Shown: in pieces, positions 21,903-33,006 of the stretch | Numbering within the stretch: position 1 is the first letter of the stretch | How the letters are laid out: every line of letters starts with the position of its first letter | Assembly: GCA_031761405.1 (NCBI GenBank) | Contig: JASEVX010000007.1 | Location: forward strand, 35,098,349-35,162,348 | DNA: 64,000 nucleotides | Direction of reading: 5' to 3' | Source: Serripes groenlandicus | Lineage: Eukaryota > Mollusca > Bivalvia > Cardiida > Cardiidae | Translations under genes and position numbers: made by a program | The notes under the pieces: model-generated | Told to the model about the DNA's origin: nothing | The model's database searches: none | The model's input: only the letters and a program-made list of their open reading frames with translations

Positions 21903-23400
21903 TTAACATTCAAAGATTAAGTGATCGCCATATTTGTGTAGGATTCTTTTGTAAAACATGTTCCATAAACCTTTATTTTTAACATCTAAGTAACGCTTTA
22001 CCCAGCCAGCTTTTAAAGAATTTATTAGAAAAAATATATTTGGAATAGTTATTCCACCAATTTTCATTGACAGTATTATATTTTTTCTTTTAATTTTGTC
22101 TGGTTTCTTATCCCACAAATATTCGAAAATGGTTTTATTTATATCGTCTAGAATGTAATTTGGTGGATTTTCTAGAACCGACAAAGGGTAGATAAATTTT
22201 GGTAATGCAAAGGTTTTTAAAACTGTTACTTTCCCAAGTAGTTTTAATTTTCTGTGATGCCACTGTATTAAAACATTTTTAAATTCTTGAAGTTTTGGTA
22301 GTATGTTTTTCTCTAAATTGATTGTGATGCCATTAGAAAATGTGATGCCTAATGTTTTTGCTGATTTTGATGTCCAAATAAATCTTTTACATTTGTTGTA
22401 TTCTAAATCGCTCTGTTTAAGGCTTCCTACTCTCAATATAGTTGATTTCGCGGTATTAAGTTTAAGTCCTGATATATCGCCAAATTTTGTTAGTGTTTTC
22501 ATTAGTGACATGAATGAGTTTTCAGACCCATTGGTAAGATATGTTGCGTCATCTGCAAACATGCTCTGTTTTATATTTGCTTTCGATTATTATTCCTTGT
22601 ATATCTGAGCTTTTTGTTATACAGTTGGAAAGTATTTCAATACAACAAAGGAATAGATAAGAGGACAGGGGACAGCCTTGTCTTACTCCTCGTTCTACCG
22701 GAAAACTATCCGAAAGATTACCATTGTTAATAATTTTGCTATTTATAGCACGATAAAACAGCTTAAACCATTGTATGAAAGAATGTCCAAAATTAAATTT
22801 TTCTAAACATTTGAACATGAAATCATGATTTATACTATCGAAAGCTTTTTCAAAATCTGCGCAGAAAAGTAATCCTGGTTTATTGGTATTGTTTAAATAT
22901 TCTATACATTCTTGAATTAACCTAATATTTTCCCCAATATAGCGTCCTTTGATAAAACCTGTCTGACATGGGTTTATAATTGTTGGTAGAACTTTTTTTA
23001 TTCTGTTTGATATTGTCTTTGATGCTATTTTATAGTCAATATTTAATAAGCTTATTGGACGCCAATTTGAAAGAACATCTAATTTATTTCCTGATTTAGG
23101 TATTAAAGATACAAGACCTTGTCGTTTTAATATAGTAAGACAGCCATGTTCAAATGAATAATTGATTGATTTAATAAAGTGTGGTTTTAATATACCCAAA
23201 AATGTTTTATAGAATTCTACAGTTAAACCATCAGAACCTGGGATTTTTTCATTTTTCATATCAAATAATGCTTCTCTACATTCTTGTTTAGTCAAAAGTC
23301 CTTCATAGTAATTTTTATCTTCTTCATTCAGTGTTGGTAAGTTACCATCAAAGAAATCAAGATCAATGTCAGACGTGTTTCGTTTCTTATACAGCTTTTC
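21903..23400 (-). pseudogene. LINE ORF2 reverse transcriptase region, frameshifted
   Basis: Piece 22549-23295 contains NEKIPGSDGLTVEFYK, SNWRPISLLNIDYK, QTGFIKGRYIGENIR, CADFEKAFDS and RGVRQGCPLSSYLF. A frame change comes just before FADDATYLTNGSE (22562 downward), the catalytic Asp-Asp. Piece 21903-22562 continues with GLKLNTAKS and the thumb region. Motif order is that of a LINE reverse transcriptase; the frameshift near 22560 would prevent a full-length product. Confidence 0.88.
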
Positions 23401-23406
23401 ATAAAA

Positions 23407-24660
23407 TTACTTTTGTTCGTCTAATATTTCATTTGCATCTGTTACTTCCTTATTATTTATTGTTAACTTTTGAATAATCTTTTGTTCCCAGTGGCCTTTT
23501 TCTAAATAAGCAAAATACTTAGAATTCTTTTCAATGTTTTCTATATGAGTGGCTTTAGCTCTCAGAATGAAACAATTTATTTTTACATTGGTTATATGAT
23601 CTAATTCTTGTTTGAGATTATTTAGAGAATTTATTTCGTTTTCATTGGGAGTCAAATTTCTTGAAATGGTTTGTTCAAGTATTTGTATTTGGTTTAAAAT
23701 AGTGTTTTTTCTCTTTGATTGTTCTTTTTTCTTATGTGTTGCATACTTAATAGAATAATTTGTAATGTTGCCTTTAATTATTTCCCACATTGTATTGGGG
23801 TTGCAAAAGTTAGTGTCAATTGTTTCATTTATACACGAATTAATGTTCTGTATGTATATGTTGTCAAGTAATAAGGAATTGTTTATTTTTAAATATCCTG
23901 GAGCTTTTTTAGATTTGTTTAAGTTAATTTGTAATATGACTATTGAATGGTCTGATTTATATCCAGGTTTGATTTTACAACTTGTTACTATGTTATTCAG
24001 AAACTCAGAAGTTAAAAAATAATCTAGCCTACTAAATATAGAAGGTTTAGTGTTTGAATGCCATGTAAATTGTTTGAGTGTTGGATTTAAGAATCTCCAA
24101 ATATCTATGAGGTTAAAACCGGATATAATGTCTTTTATAATCTGTCTACATCCTTTATTGGTATCGGTTTTGCTGTGTTTGTTATCTAGATCAGCATTTA
24201 AGACTGTATTGAAGTCTCCGCCTATAATGATATTTTGGTAACAATTCTTTAAGTGTGTCAAATGCATGTTTGTTTCGATCATAGTTTGGTCCATAAATAT
24301 TTATCAACAGAATTTCTTTATCTTTTATCGTTATATTTAAACTTATTAATCTACCATTTATAATTTCTGTAAAGTTGTTTACACTAATTCCTGAATTTTT
24401 ATTAATAAGTATTGCTACTCCTTCTTTATTTGTTTTACTACCACTAACATAACAAGGCCCATCCCAATCCATTTTAAAGTTTTTATTTAAGGGGTATGCT
24501 ATGTGTGTTTCTTGTAGAAAGTAAACAGAGAAATTACTTGTTTCTAACCATATAAACATTTGCAAGCGTTTTTGTTTATTTTGCAAATCCTTAACATTAA
24601 AAGTACATATAGTTTTATCTATAACATTTATGAGCAAAGTTGTTATACGTAATAAAACCA
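23407..24660 (-). pseudogene. LINE ORF2 endonuclease region, frameshifted
   Basis: Two open pieces overlap in different frames near 24200-24290. The first holds FLQETH (catalytic Glu block) and LLINIYGPNYD; the second holds IIIGGDFNTVL, SRLDYFLTS and SDHSIVILQ. These are the ordered motifs of the apurinic/apyrimidinic-like endonuclease of LINEs. One frameshift separates the halves. The lysine-rich linker to the reverse transcriptase follows. Confidence 0.85.
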
Positions 24661-25139
24661 ATAACAGTCTGGAAGAGAGAAGAGTTGCGGAGTTGAAGTA
24701 AATGAGTATATGAATACATGAGGAGAAGTTGAATTTGAGGTTAAGTTGACGAGGAGATAGAAGAGTGATGGGGATGGAAAATGAACCATCTACTAGTAGA
24801 TACATGTATTTTGATACATAATACAGTAACTCTTGGATTTTACCCTTTTCACTCCTTACAACACTCTATTCATATGTTGTAACAGTGTGATTATAATAAC
24901 ATGTTACCGGTGAACATCATTATAAATAAGTATATATATACTGCCCGACACCGATCTTCATCGTTAATTACCCGCAACATAATCTAAAAAAGAGTTCAAA
25001 TTTATAATTTTTGACAAAGCGGGCTAAGGATTAACATGATTTAAACTTTTCATGAGCATTGTATGTACTAAAACAACATTGGATTGACTGTACTATATTG
25101 TACAAAAAAGTTAATGTTTGTTATTTAAAACAACAAAAA

Positions 25140-25700
25140 ATGTTCTCACATAGTTTCTTTTACGGCCATGACATCTCTAGCCAGAGTTGGCAATCTTTCA
25201 TTTTTTGACTTCTGATTTTCCAAATTGACCTCTAATTCTTTCATTTCCTTCTTAAGTTAGTTTCATTCCTGATCTCTTTAGAATAATTTTCCTTCTAATA
25301 CTTCCATATTATGTGTTATACTTTGTAGAAGATTTTCCTTCATATCTGTAAACATTTCTGTAATTATATCTCTCATCATTGTTTTAATGGATCCATCACC
25401 CTTTACCATCACGTTCCCAAGCTTTGTATTCACAGTTTTGACTGAATCGTCTAACTTCTCTAGCTTTGAGTTGATTTTGATCATCTGATGAGTTAAGTTA
25501 TGGATTTCAGATTGTTTCATGGTTTGTTGTTGTCTATCATCATCACCTTTTTGTTTACTTTTCTTCTTTTTTTGTTTATCTTATGCTTTCTCTTCTACAA
25601 TACTGTTCTCCAACTTACTAGTACTAGAAACAGTTGGTCTTTTCCGTTTATAATCTTCTGATTTACAATCGGTTATGTCAGTTTTATCATTGTTGTTTTT
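25140..25700 (-). pseudogene. LINE ORF1 remnant, coiled coil
   Basis: An open piece at 25278-25520 encodes a heptad-rich stretch (INSKLEKLDDSVKTVNTKL). It is preceded by a lysine-rich section (DKQKKKKSKQKGDDDRQQQ) and followed in another frame by more charged helix. Coiled coil plus basic patch is typical of L1-type ORF1 proteins. At least two frame breaks. Confidence 0.6.
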
Positions 25701-26192
25701 TTGTATTCATTTCTTTTTTGTACAGTATACTTTCTCAAAAAATTGACGTGGCACTTTTTGTTTTTAAAAAAGTAACAAAAATTACAAAAACAGAGTTCTC
25801 ATTTCAACATTTCACAATTGTATTTCAAAGTATTGTTCTCACTCTATCTGCTGTCCAAATTCCGCCTCATCACATCCTCTAGAAATGGTGGAATTTCTAC
25901 ATTTATCGAGAGCTGCTTTGTTTATGTTTTGCCTGATGGAGGATGCGTCCTGAAATGTACTTGAAACCCACGTTAATTAAAGAAAAAAAATCAATCAATC
26001 ACTCATTTATTCCAATATGAATAGTAAGCTACAAACAGGGTAAATATGTATCGTCTCCGTGGTGTAGTGGTTAATGGTTCTTAACGTATTATCCAATAAT
26101 AGCAATATTTCTCTTTAATACTAGCTCTTTTAAATTGACCATAACATTTATTATAGAGTTTACTGTATCACAATATTATAGTCCATGTATTT

Positions 26193-26452
26193 GAATTGAC
26201 CGCTTTGGTAGAGCCTCTGCCTCTTGTGCGGAAGGTTGCAGGTTCGATCCCCGACCAGGTCAATCCAAGTACTTTAAAAGTGGTAGTAATTGCTATCCTG
26301 CTTGGCGCTCAATGGTACGGGCTAGCATTACGCCTGATTGGATGGTGTCAGGATAAATCGACTAGAAGTATTGATTACTTACCAAGGAAACGCCATAGTA
26401 TAAATGTAAAGTTATTGAAAGCGGCATTAAGCACAAAAAAAAAAAAAAAAAA
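26193..26452 (+). mobile_element. tRNA-derived SINE with poly-A tail (Lys-like head)
   Basis: The head reads as a cloverleaf: TTGACC at the start pairs with GGTCAA at its end. It has a TTTGGTAGAGC A-box and a GGTTCGATCCC B-box (26241-26251). The predicted anticodon loop CTCTTGT gives CTT, suggesting tRNA-Lys origin. A body of about 170 bp and an 18-base A tail (26435-26452) follow. Confidence 0.8.
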
Positions 26453-26613
26453 CCAAAAGCAACTGTATTGGAAACAGTGTGTTGGACGATTTCCTTCAGA
26501 CCGAGTCCCGACACAATGTTTTCATATATTCATGAAATAACGTTTTATTGTATTCATTTGATATTTGATATTTTATTTTAAAATTAGTCGTTTGTATATT
26601 TTTGAAATACTAA

Positions 26614-26687
26614 AATCGTAAATGTGATTTTAACAAAACAATTAAAATCAATTTATAATTGTCTTGTTAAATTCACATTTACGATTT
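26614..26687. repeat. Palindromic hairpin, 30-bp arms
   Basis: Arms 26614-26643 and 26658-26687 are reverse complements with two mismatches (AATCGTAAATGTGA at the outer end), with a 14-bp loop. Too AT-rich to be a typical terminator; likely a minimal MITE. Confidence 0.75.
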
Positions 26688-27899
26688 ATTGCGCAATTAT
26701 TGTATTTTCCGATGGCTGCTTAGGTTTGATTTAAATATATTACTTTACATGCATATAGTTTTAAATATGCATATATTCATGTATATAATATATGTAATGG
26801 CCTTTATCTACAAAAAAAAAATGTTGATATTTGTGTTCTTTGTTACGATTTGGATGCCAATTTTAACTTCACAATATGTGTAGTAAAGCGAGCACACATG
26901 TTCTAGTTTGCGTTGAAAAAGTTCACATACCTTTAACACAATCATTTGCCTATTCATCCTAGAAGTTATTAAACCCCTCTTGATTTTGTTGGCAATACGT
27001 AATTGAGATAAACGTATATAGATCGTCAACGACAATCAAAAGTAACTATAGATTATGTCAAAATGCGTATAGAGTATTCAAATAGCGATGTCATTAAATT
27101 GCACGTCACATTATTACGTCAGAAAATACGTATGTATTTACACACAGCTACGTCTATATATATATATATATATACCAATTTAGGGTTTAATATGCCTATC
27201 GATTATTTACTGCTTGACATCTACAAACGATGTAAACATTGTTAGCTGGATTTTAAATTACACTCTTCCTTTGGATGGGAGCGTTTTTTAACGTTACTGT
27301 ATGTAAATAGTTTCATGGTGCAGTATCAGTACTTGAAATATCGACAAATAGTGCATATTTATTGCATATAGAAAATAGATAGAACAATATTAACGTATAC
27401 AATTATCACGTTTATTGTAGACTTATTGTTCCTTCTATTTTCCATATGAAGCCAAAGCGCCGAAGGCACTGTAGTAGCGATCGTGTAGAAAATCCTGCTA
27501 AGTGACAAGCAGTATCTCAAGTGTAGGCCTTGCAGTTTTCAATAAAAATGCACTCTGGTGCGGGTAAATTTGAGTAAAGCTCCATCATTTTGACAGTAAA
27601 ATAATGTTAGTTTGTCAGAATGTTTGTCTTGGTGATATTTAAGTTACGGTTTAAAATGTGTCCTGATGTGTTCAAAATAATGCCATAGCAAATTTGAGAT
27701 TTTTTTTTATTTTGAACTCGATAGACCAACGTTTTAGCTCAAGAATGATGGAACTTTTATTAGAATGTTTGTCTTGGTTTTATGTTAGGCATTTGTTTTG
27801 GATTATAACATGTTTCATCACAAGGTCGCTAGGCTATATTACAATAAAATAGTTTGTACACTTTAGAGACCACATTTTCGAATTAAGCATGTTAAAGCC

Positions 27900-28180
27900 C
27901 TGTGTCAGAATATTGTACGAATTGCAACACACGCCACCTCATCATGGTGATAATGTGTGCCCAGTAACTTGGAAATCCTATGATGCATGGTTAAGACACG
28001 GGCCGGCGAAATCAGTCCTATAAAACAGTACTCATTTTGACCTTTGACCTCTACGAGTGACCTTAACATTTGAGGTACATGCCTGAATTTTGTACACAAC
28101 ACACCACCTCACCATGTTGCACTTTTGTGCCAACTTTCTGAGAAATCCTATTATGCATGGTTAAGATGCGGGTCGGACAG
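27900..28180 (+). repeat. Two diverged tandem repeat units, about 155 bp
   Basis: Blocks at about 27905-28010 and 28075-28170 share CACACGCCACCTCA/ACACACCACCTCA, GAAATCCTATGATGCATGG-like and GGTTAAGA-x-x-CGGG segments. Part of the dispersed repeat that surrounds 27.5-28.25 kb. Confidence 0.55.
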
Positions 28181-28788
28181 ACAGACTCGTGGACTGAAGG
28201 ACACACTCACTGAACCGCCATTGTGACAGCTATATGTCGAACTCACCAAAAGCAGACTCGACAAAAAGTGATTTCAGAAAGTAAAATGGTTATCAACAGT
28301 CAATAAACAGCAGGCTATTGAACAACGACCCTTTCCAACATTCAAAACATTTGCAAAGGAAGAGCTGCTTCTATTGATACATTTATTGTAGCATTATATT
28401 CTATAATGTGTTTCCCGGCTTTCTCACACCAGTACTGACTACTCTACAAAACATTATTTCCAAACAACTGGCTGCTTTTCCACAAAGACTGTTAGCCCAT
28501 TGGTGGAAGACGAATGCCGTTTGTCAAACGTCGGAAAGAATGTTGGCCGTGCTAGGGTTCGAACTTCCAACCCCTGGATTGGGTAAGGAATGCTAAATTT
28601 CACAAATTAAGGGGATATAGCTCTGGCATAACTGGAGAAAGTTGACTTGAAAGTGAGTCTGTCCCTAAAATTATTCTCATATACAGTCACACCTGTGCTA
28701 AAGTCAACCTTTGTTTAGCAATACCCTGTCTATAGCAACCAACGTTTTATTTCCAAATTATTCATTTTCTGCACAAATGACCCTGTAA

Positions 28789-28975
28789 TTAACCCTTTCC
28801 CAAAAACAGACGATTTCTGACGCCTCTGCAGCAGACAACTTTTGAAATCGAGCTATTTCTTCTTTTGCTAAAATGTTTTCAATTCTTTTTAGTAATAACC
28901 TACATTTATAGAGCTTTTCCGTGTTTTTTGCCTGGATAATCCTAAAAGCATCTGCTGTATCTGAGAAAGGGTTAA
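28789..28975. mobile_element. TTAA-flanked MITE, 187 bp
   Basis: Starts TTAACCCTTTCCC and ends GAGAAAGGGTTAA, so terminal inverted repeats are bounded by TTAA on both sides. TTAA target duplication is the mark of piggyBac-type transposition. Internal CTGCAGCAGACAAC is shared with copies at 45.4 and 59.2-59.8 kb. Confidence 0.7.
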
Positions 28976-29066
28976 AGACCACCTGATTATTCTATGCCCA
29001 TGGATGGTCTTTAAAAACAGGTCTGCTGAAGTATGAACGGAACATGTTAATTGGAACTTCTCATTC

Positions 29067-29135
29067 TTAAACCTTCTCCACATACAGACGCTTTTTGACG
29101 AGAAGCCGGTTTATTACTTTTGTTAGAAGGTTTAA
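29067..29135. mobile_element. Very short TTAA-flanked element, 69 bp
   Basis: TTAAACCTTCT at one end and AGAAGGTTTAA at the other are perfect inverted repeats. The interior shares CCACATACAGACGC with the larger TTAA family, so it looks like an internally deleted copy. Confidence 0.6.
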
Positions 29136-30772
29136 GTGTATGAGAATTTCGGCACAACCTTGCACAAGCAGGTGATGCCTGCTTCTTCTTCTCAAATGTA
29201 TGGGCTGAGCATCTATTGTCATGATCTTACAAGAAGCAAGATCAAGTGAAAAGCTGCTTTTCCTTTGTCTTGTAGTTAATTTCAATCATATAAACTGTTT
29301 GAAGAAAATATGTCAGCAACTCTATATTACTTCCGATTTAAACAAAATATTTTCGATTTATCTCCAACTCGGTTACAAATATAACTTTCTTTTACTTCGA
29401 AAACTGTTAAATAAATGTATTTGTACTATATTCAACATAGAATCTAAGAATAATGTAATTATTTATGAATTACCTCCTGTTATATCAAAATTATTTGCCC
29501 GACGGTCGGGTCTATAGAGAACCAGTCTGGCAAGCTATTTCTAGGACATTTTGGAATATCCAGACTCATTTGTCATACTTTGCTTGGCTGGTAAAACGTG
29601 CAATGGTGTGTATTATATGTCCAAACATGCAGAATGCTAATATTTACATCTGTTAAGTCAATGTAGATCGTAAGCTTGTTACATGTCAAATCTTAGTATC
29701 AATCCGGTGCCAACCAAACGTCGGGTGACCTTACGGGCACCTGCTTACTACGTCACTCCTCAATGGGCGTATGTCTCGATAGTTCTAAAATCTTAGTATC
29801 AATCTTGTACCAAAATAGCATTGACATTATTATTGTTATCCATGGCTCTGCAGAAATGATGGAACTATTTGGTGGTAAACGTTCTGCATTAAGCATTTCT
29901 GACGTACTGCCGAAATCTCCCTATATGTTGTTCTTCTTGTGTCATAGTACAGTGGCTATTGTTACCACAATCGCCACAAAAAAGTATGCAAGTTTTAAAA
30001 GTAGATCATTTCTCGAGTTGATTTTCTCAACGGAAAAAAAGGAAATATGTGTTGAAAGTTTGCTTTACTGACCAAACAAATTGGCCTCTAAATCAAAATA
30101 CAGAACAAGAATACCGACGCGAAAATGACAGAATAAGAAAATGCAATGCAACTCACTTATAAAATAACCGTTACACATCTTATGGTATCATTTTGCCCAC
30201 GATTTAAATTCGAGTTGAAACAAAATGAGGAACAAATATGGCGCTGTATCATAATATTATCCACGATCATAGCAAGCATCGGAGAGGCAAAAATTGAGCG
30301 ATAAATCGTTAATGTGAAAAAAACCAATGCAAAACAATTGCAAATTCGCTAATTGCTCGGTATTTAAAACACATAACAAGCGCCCCAAGAATTACAGTAT
30401 CGCTCCACTGCCATTAGGAAAAAAAGAAGGGTACCAATGACTTTCATTTTTAAAGTATTTGGTATGACCTGTCGATGATCGAACCTGCAACCCTCAGCAT
30501 CAGAAGTAGATCCTCTACTTCTAAATGGATCAAAACAATTCGAAGGAATTTAGGAAAAAGCATTGAGAGGTTGCTATGAAAGTTCATCCCATTAGGCCTA
30601 GTGGTTACAGTGGAGAAGTCGATTGAATCCAATATTTAACGTACGGAATCACGCACGCACCACGGACAATTTACTAAAGCTCGACTGGCTTTAAGCCAGT
30701 GGAACTAAAACTACAAATTCTTAATAGACAATATCAAAATATAAAATAAAAATATGATGGCATAAATAGGAA

Positions 30773-30981
30773 TCCGCCGTTTCCGAGTGGTTAGCGTCGG
30801 GCATTTGGAACCGGACTTGACGGGTTCGATTCTCAGTCGCAGCGCAACGGTTATGTTAGAGTGTCCTTGGTCAAGGAACATTTCCTAGCCTAGTATTAGT
30901 TTGTTCATGAATAAATGAACTGTTATGGTTGTTATATATGAAATAATGTTGAAAACGACGTAAAACTCCAATAAAACAAAC
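30773..30981 (+). mobile_element. tRNA-derived SINE
   Basis: CCGAGTGGTTAGCG (A-box) and GGGTTCGATTC (B-box) lie about 38 bp apart, followed by a body ending in CAATAAAACAAAC. Confidence 0.65.
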
Positions 30982-31663
30982 GTACCAATTATTGCATGAA
31001 TATGGGAAACTATTGTGTTAAGACTCGTTCGTTCGGCGATGTTTTGCCGAAGGAACTCGTCCAACACAATATTTGCCCATACAGATGCAATAACGTATAG
31101 ACTGCATTTATAATAAAAAGATATCTATGGTAAACGTTGGCAATCACTTTTAATTTTACTTAAAAACGTAGAAAGTATTCACTTTTCCATGTCATGTCCA
31201 TTTTACATACATTGTTTTTAAAGATGTAGTAGGGTAGTCTCATCTCGTATATTGCTTCTTAGTGATATGCAATGAAAATTTGATGTTGACCTAAAGTAGA
31301 AAACTAGAAAACTTTGTGAGCGAGGAATAACTATCTTCATTATTTGCGATGAAACTTCCGCTGTGAAGTTTGCAAATGCCAACTGTTATCTTCAACAGAT
31401 AACTGACGGTTTTGATGTACTGATAGGTAAGGCCTATGAAAACATTTACCGTGTACTTATCTCTCGGGACTGAATACCTCTTGATGAACCATCGATGACT
31501 TAAGCTGAGTTTGAACCAATGATGTTTTATTGTTGTAGTGATCACATAATAATGGAGAATTGTCAATGCGAAACTTTCTATAAGTTGTTTTGTACCGGCG
31601 CCAGATTTCAGAAAATTAACCCGCTTTGCAGTTTCTATAACACCACCCTTTGTTTAAATGGCA

Positions 31664-31925
31664 TAGGTTGACTCATTGGTCCATGTTATTCGTCGGTAAC
31701 GATGAAGTCTTTCGATAAAGGGTCGAGAGTTCGAATATAGGTAAGACCACCATTGTTTACGTAATTGCGGCATTCTTCATTCGACTTCCATCGATTGGCT
31801 AAACGTTTATATTGAAAAATAGCTGGCTGTCTGGGAAGATTGATGTGTGGAGTACTGGTGCAAGCAACCAAGAAACACATTTGAAGATATTGGACGACGT
31901 AAAATAATTGAAATACTGTTGAAAA
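31664..31925 (+). mobile_element. tRNA-derived SINE, diverged
   Basis: A GACTCATTGGTCCATG head and GAGAGTTCGAATAT B-box are followed by GTGTGGAGTACTGGTGCAA and AATACTGTTGAAAA. The last two blocks recur at 43245-43370. Confidence 0.5.
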
Positions 31926-32920
31926 TTGTGTTTACCTTTAGACTGGTTAAAGCCTGTTTTTAAGCCTAGGTAGCACTTATCACATAGGAGCTAGATATCC
32001 TCAGGGGAGATCGGGCTCTCGACTAAAATTGATTCGGTGTGCTTAACATCAAGAGCCGATCGGTTAACGATTGGGCTAATCCAAGTGTGTTTATGATCAT
32101 ATTTCAATCAGTATAAATATATATCTACTTACATTTATTAGCATAATTCGTCATAAATTGTCAACTTTAAAATCCAAATAAACATGTAATAAATTAAAAA
32201 AAACTTCCTTTTCCCATTATGTTATCTCGAATCGCTGATGCACGAGTCCCTCTTTTGGCTTGACGTGTTTCGATTATGTATAATTGAAGACGTAGTAGGT
32301 TGTTAGAAAACCAACACAAACATTAGAGTCAAATCTTTTTTTGTAAATCAAACGCGCTTCGACCATTACTTTAATGGACGAGACAACCTTAGCTAGCGAA
32401 AATAAAATCTGGTCTTCTGGCATGTAATGTACATGGGTACATGTACCCAACTACGATAGATTGTGAATCTGGGTCATTTATCAGGTTTTAAATGGCGTGA
32501 TACAATGTATCAATTGTATCATCGTTAAATCTAAATGGGAAAATCATTGCATTGTTGGGAGTTCATATATAACCATTTTGTTGTTATGACATTCGTAGGT
32601 TTATCAGTTTTCAATATAAAAAGATACGTTCATGCAAGACTATTCGTCTAGTTTGACATTTTAAACATCAATATTGCCAACCTTCCGGATTCCCTCAATT
32701 TAAAAGATTGACTGACCATAACTTATATGAAGTAAATGTCATTATATGACAAATGATTAAATCGGTGCACCTGTATTGGTGTTATGGTGAAACATGCCAA
32801 TCAATTTCTTAACGCTTCTAAGTCAATTAAATCGTTTAATAAAAGTATGTGAATCATAAAAAAAAAAAACACAACTATATATCAAATACACACATAATAA
32901 TACCAATATTGTCTTTTTAG

Positions 32921-33006
32921 CTAAAATGTATTTAAATCGAAACTGCAAGAAACCGGAGACTGTATCCAAACCGATGACTCTCTTGTAATTGGCTCTTGTA
33001 GTTTTC
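32921..33006 (-). CDS. D8C membrane protein exon 10: last coding exon (uncertain border)
   Basis: With an acceptor CACAAG before 33006 the frame reads GKLQEPITRESSVWIQSP and ends at TAG (32923-32921). A stronger acceptor, TTTCACAG before 33025, would instead end the protein after three residues at TAA (33017-33015). Either way the gene ends here. Confidence 0.4.

Larger units (their letters stand above)
21735..25930 (-). mobile_element. Decayed L1/Tx1-type non-LTR retrotransposon
   Basis: Read on the minus strand from about 25.9 kb: an ORF1-like lysine-rich and coiled-coil region, then ORF2 with an AP endonuclease and a reverse transcriptase. Several frameshifts break the reading frame, so it is not autonomous as read. 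The last recognisable coding piece (IQIGLPKHNIKREIIWNN) ends near 21735 without a clear 3' UTR or poly-A, so the 3' end may be truncated. The conserved blocks (SNWRPISLLNIDYK, ADFEKAFDS, FADD) fit the L1/Tx1 group. Confidence 0.85.
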
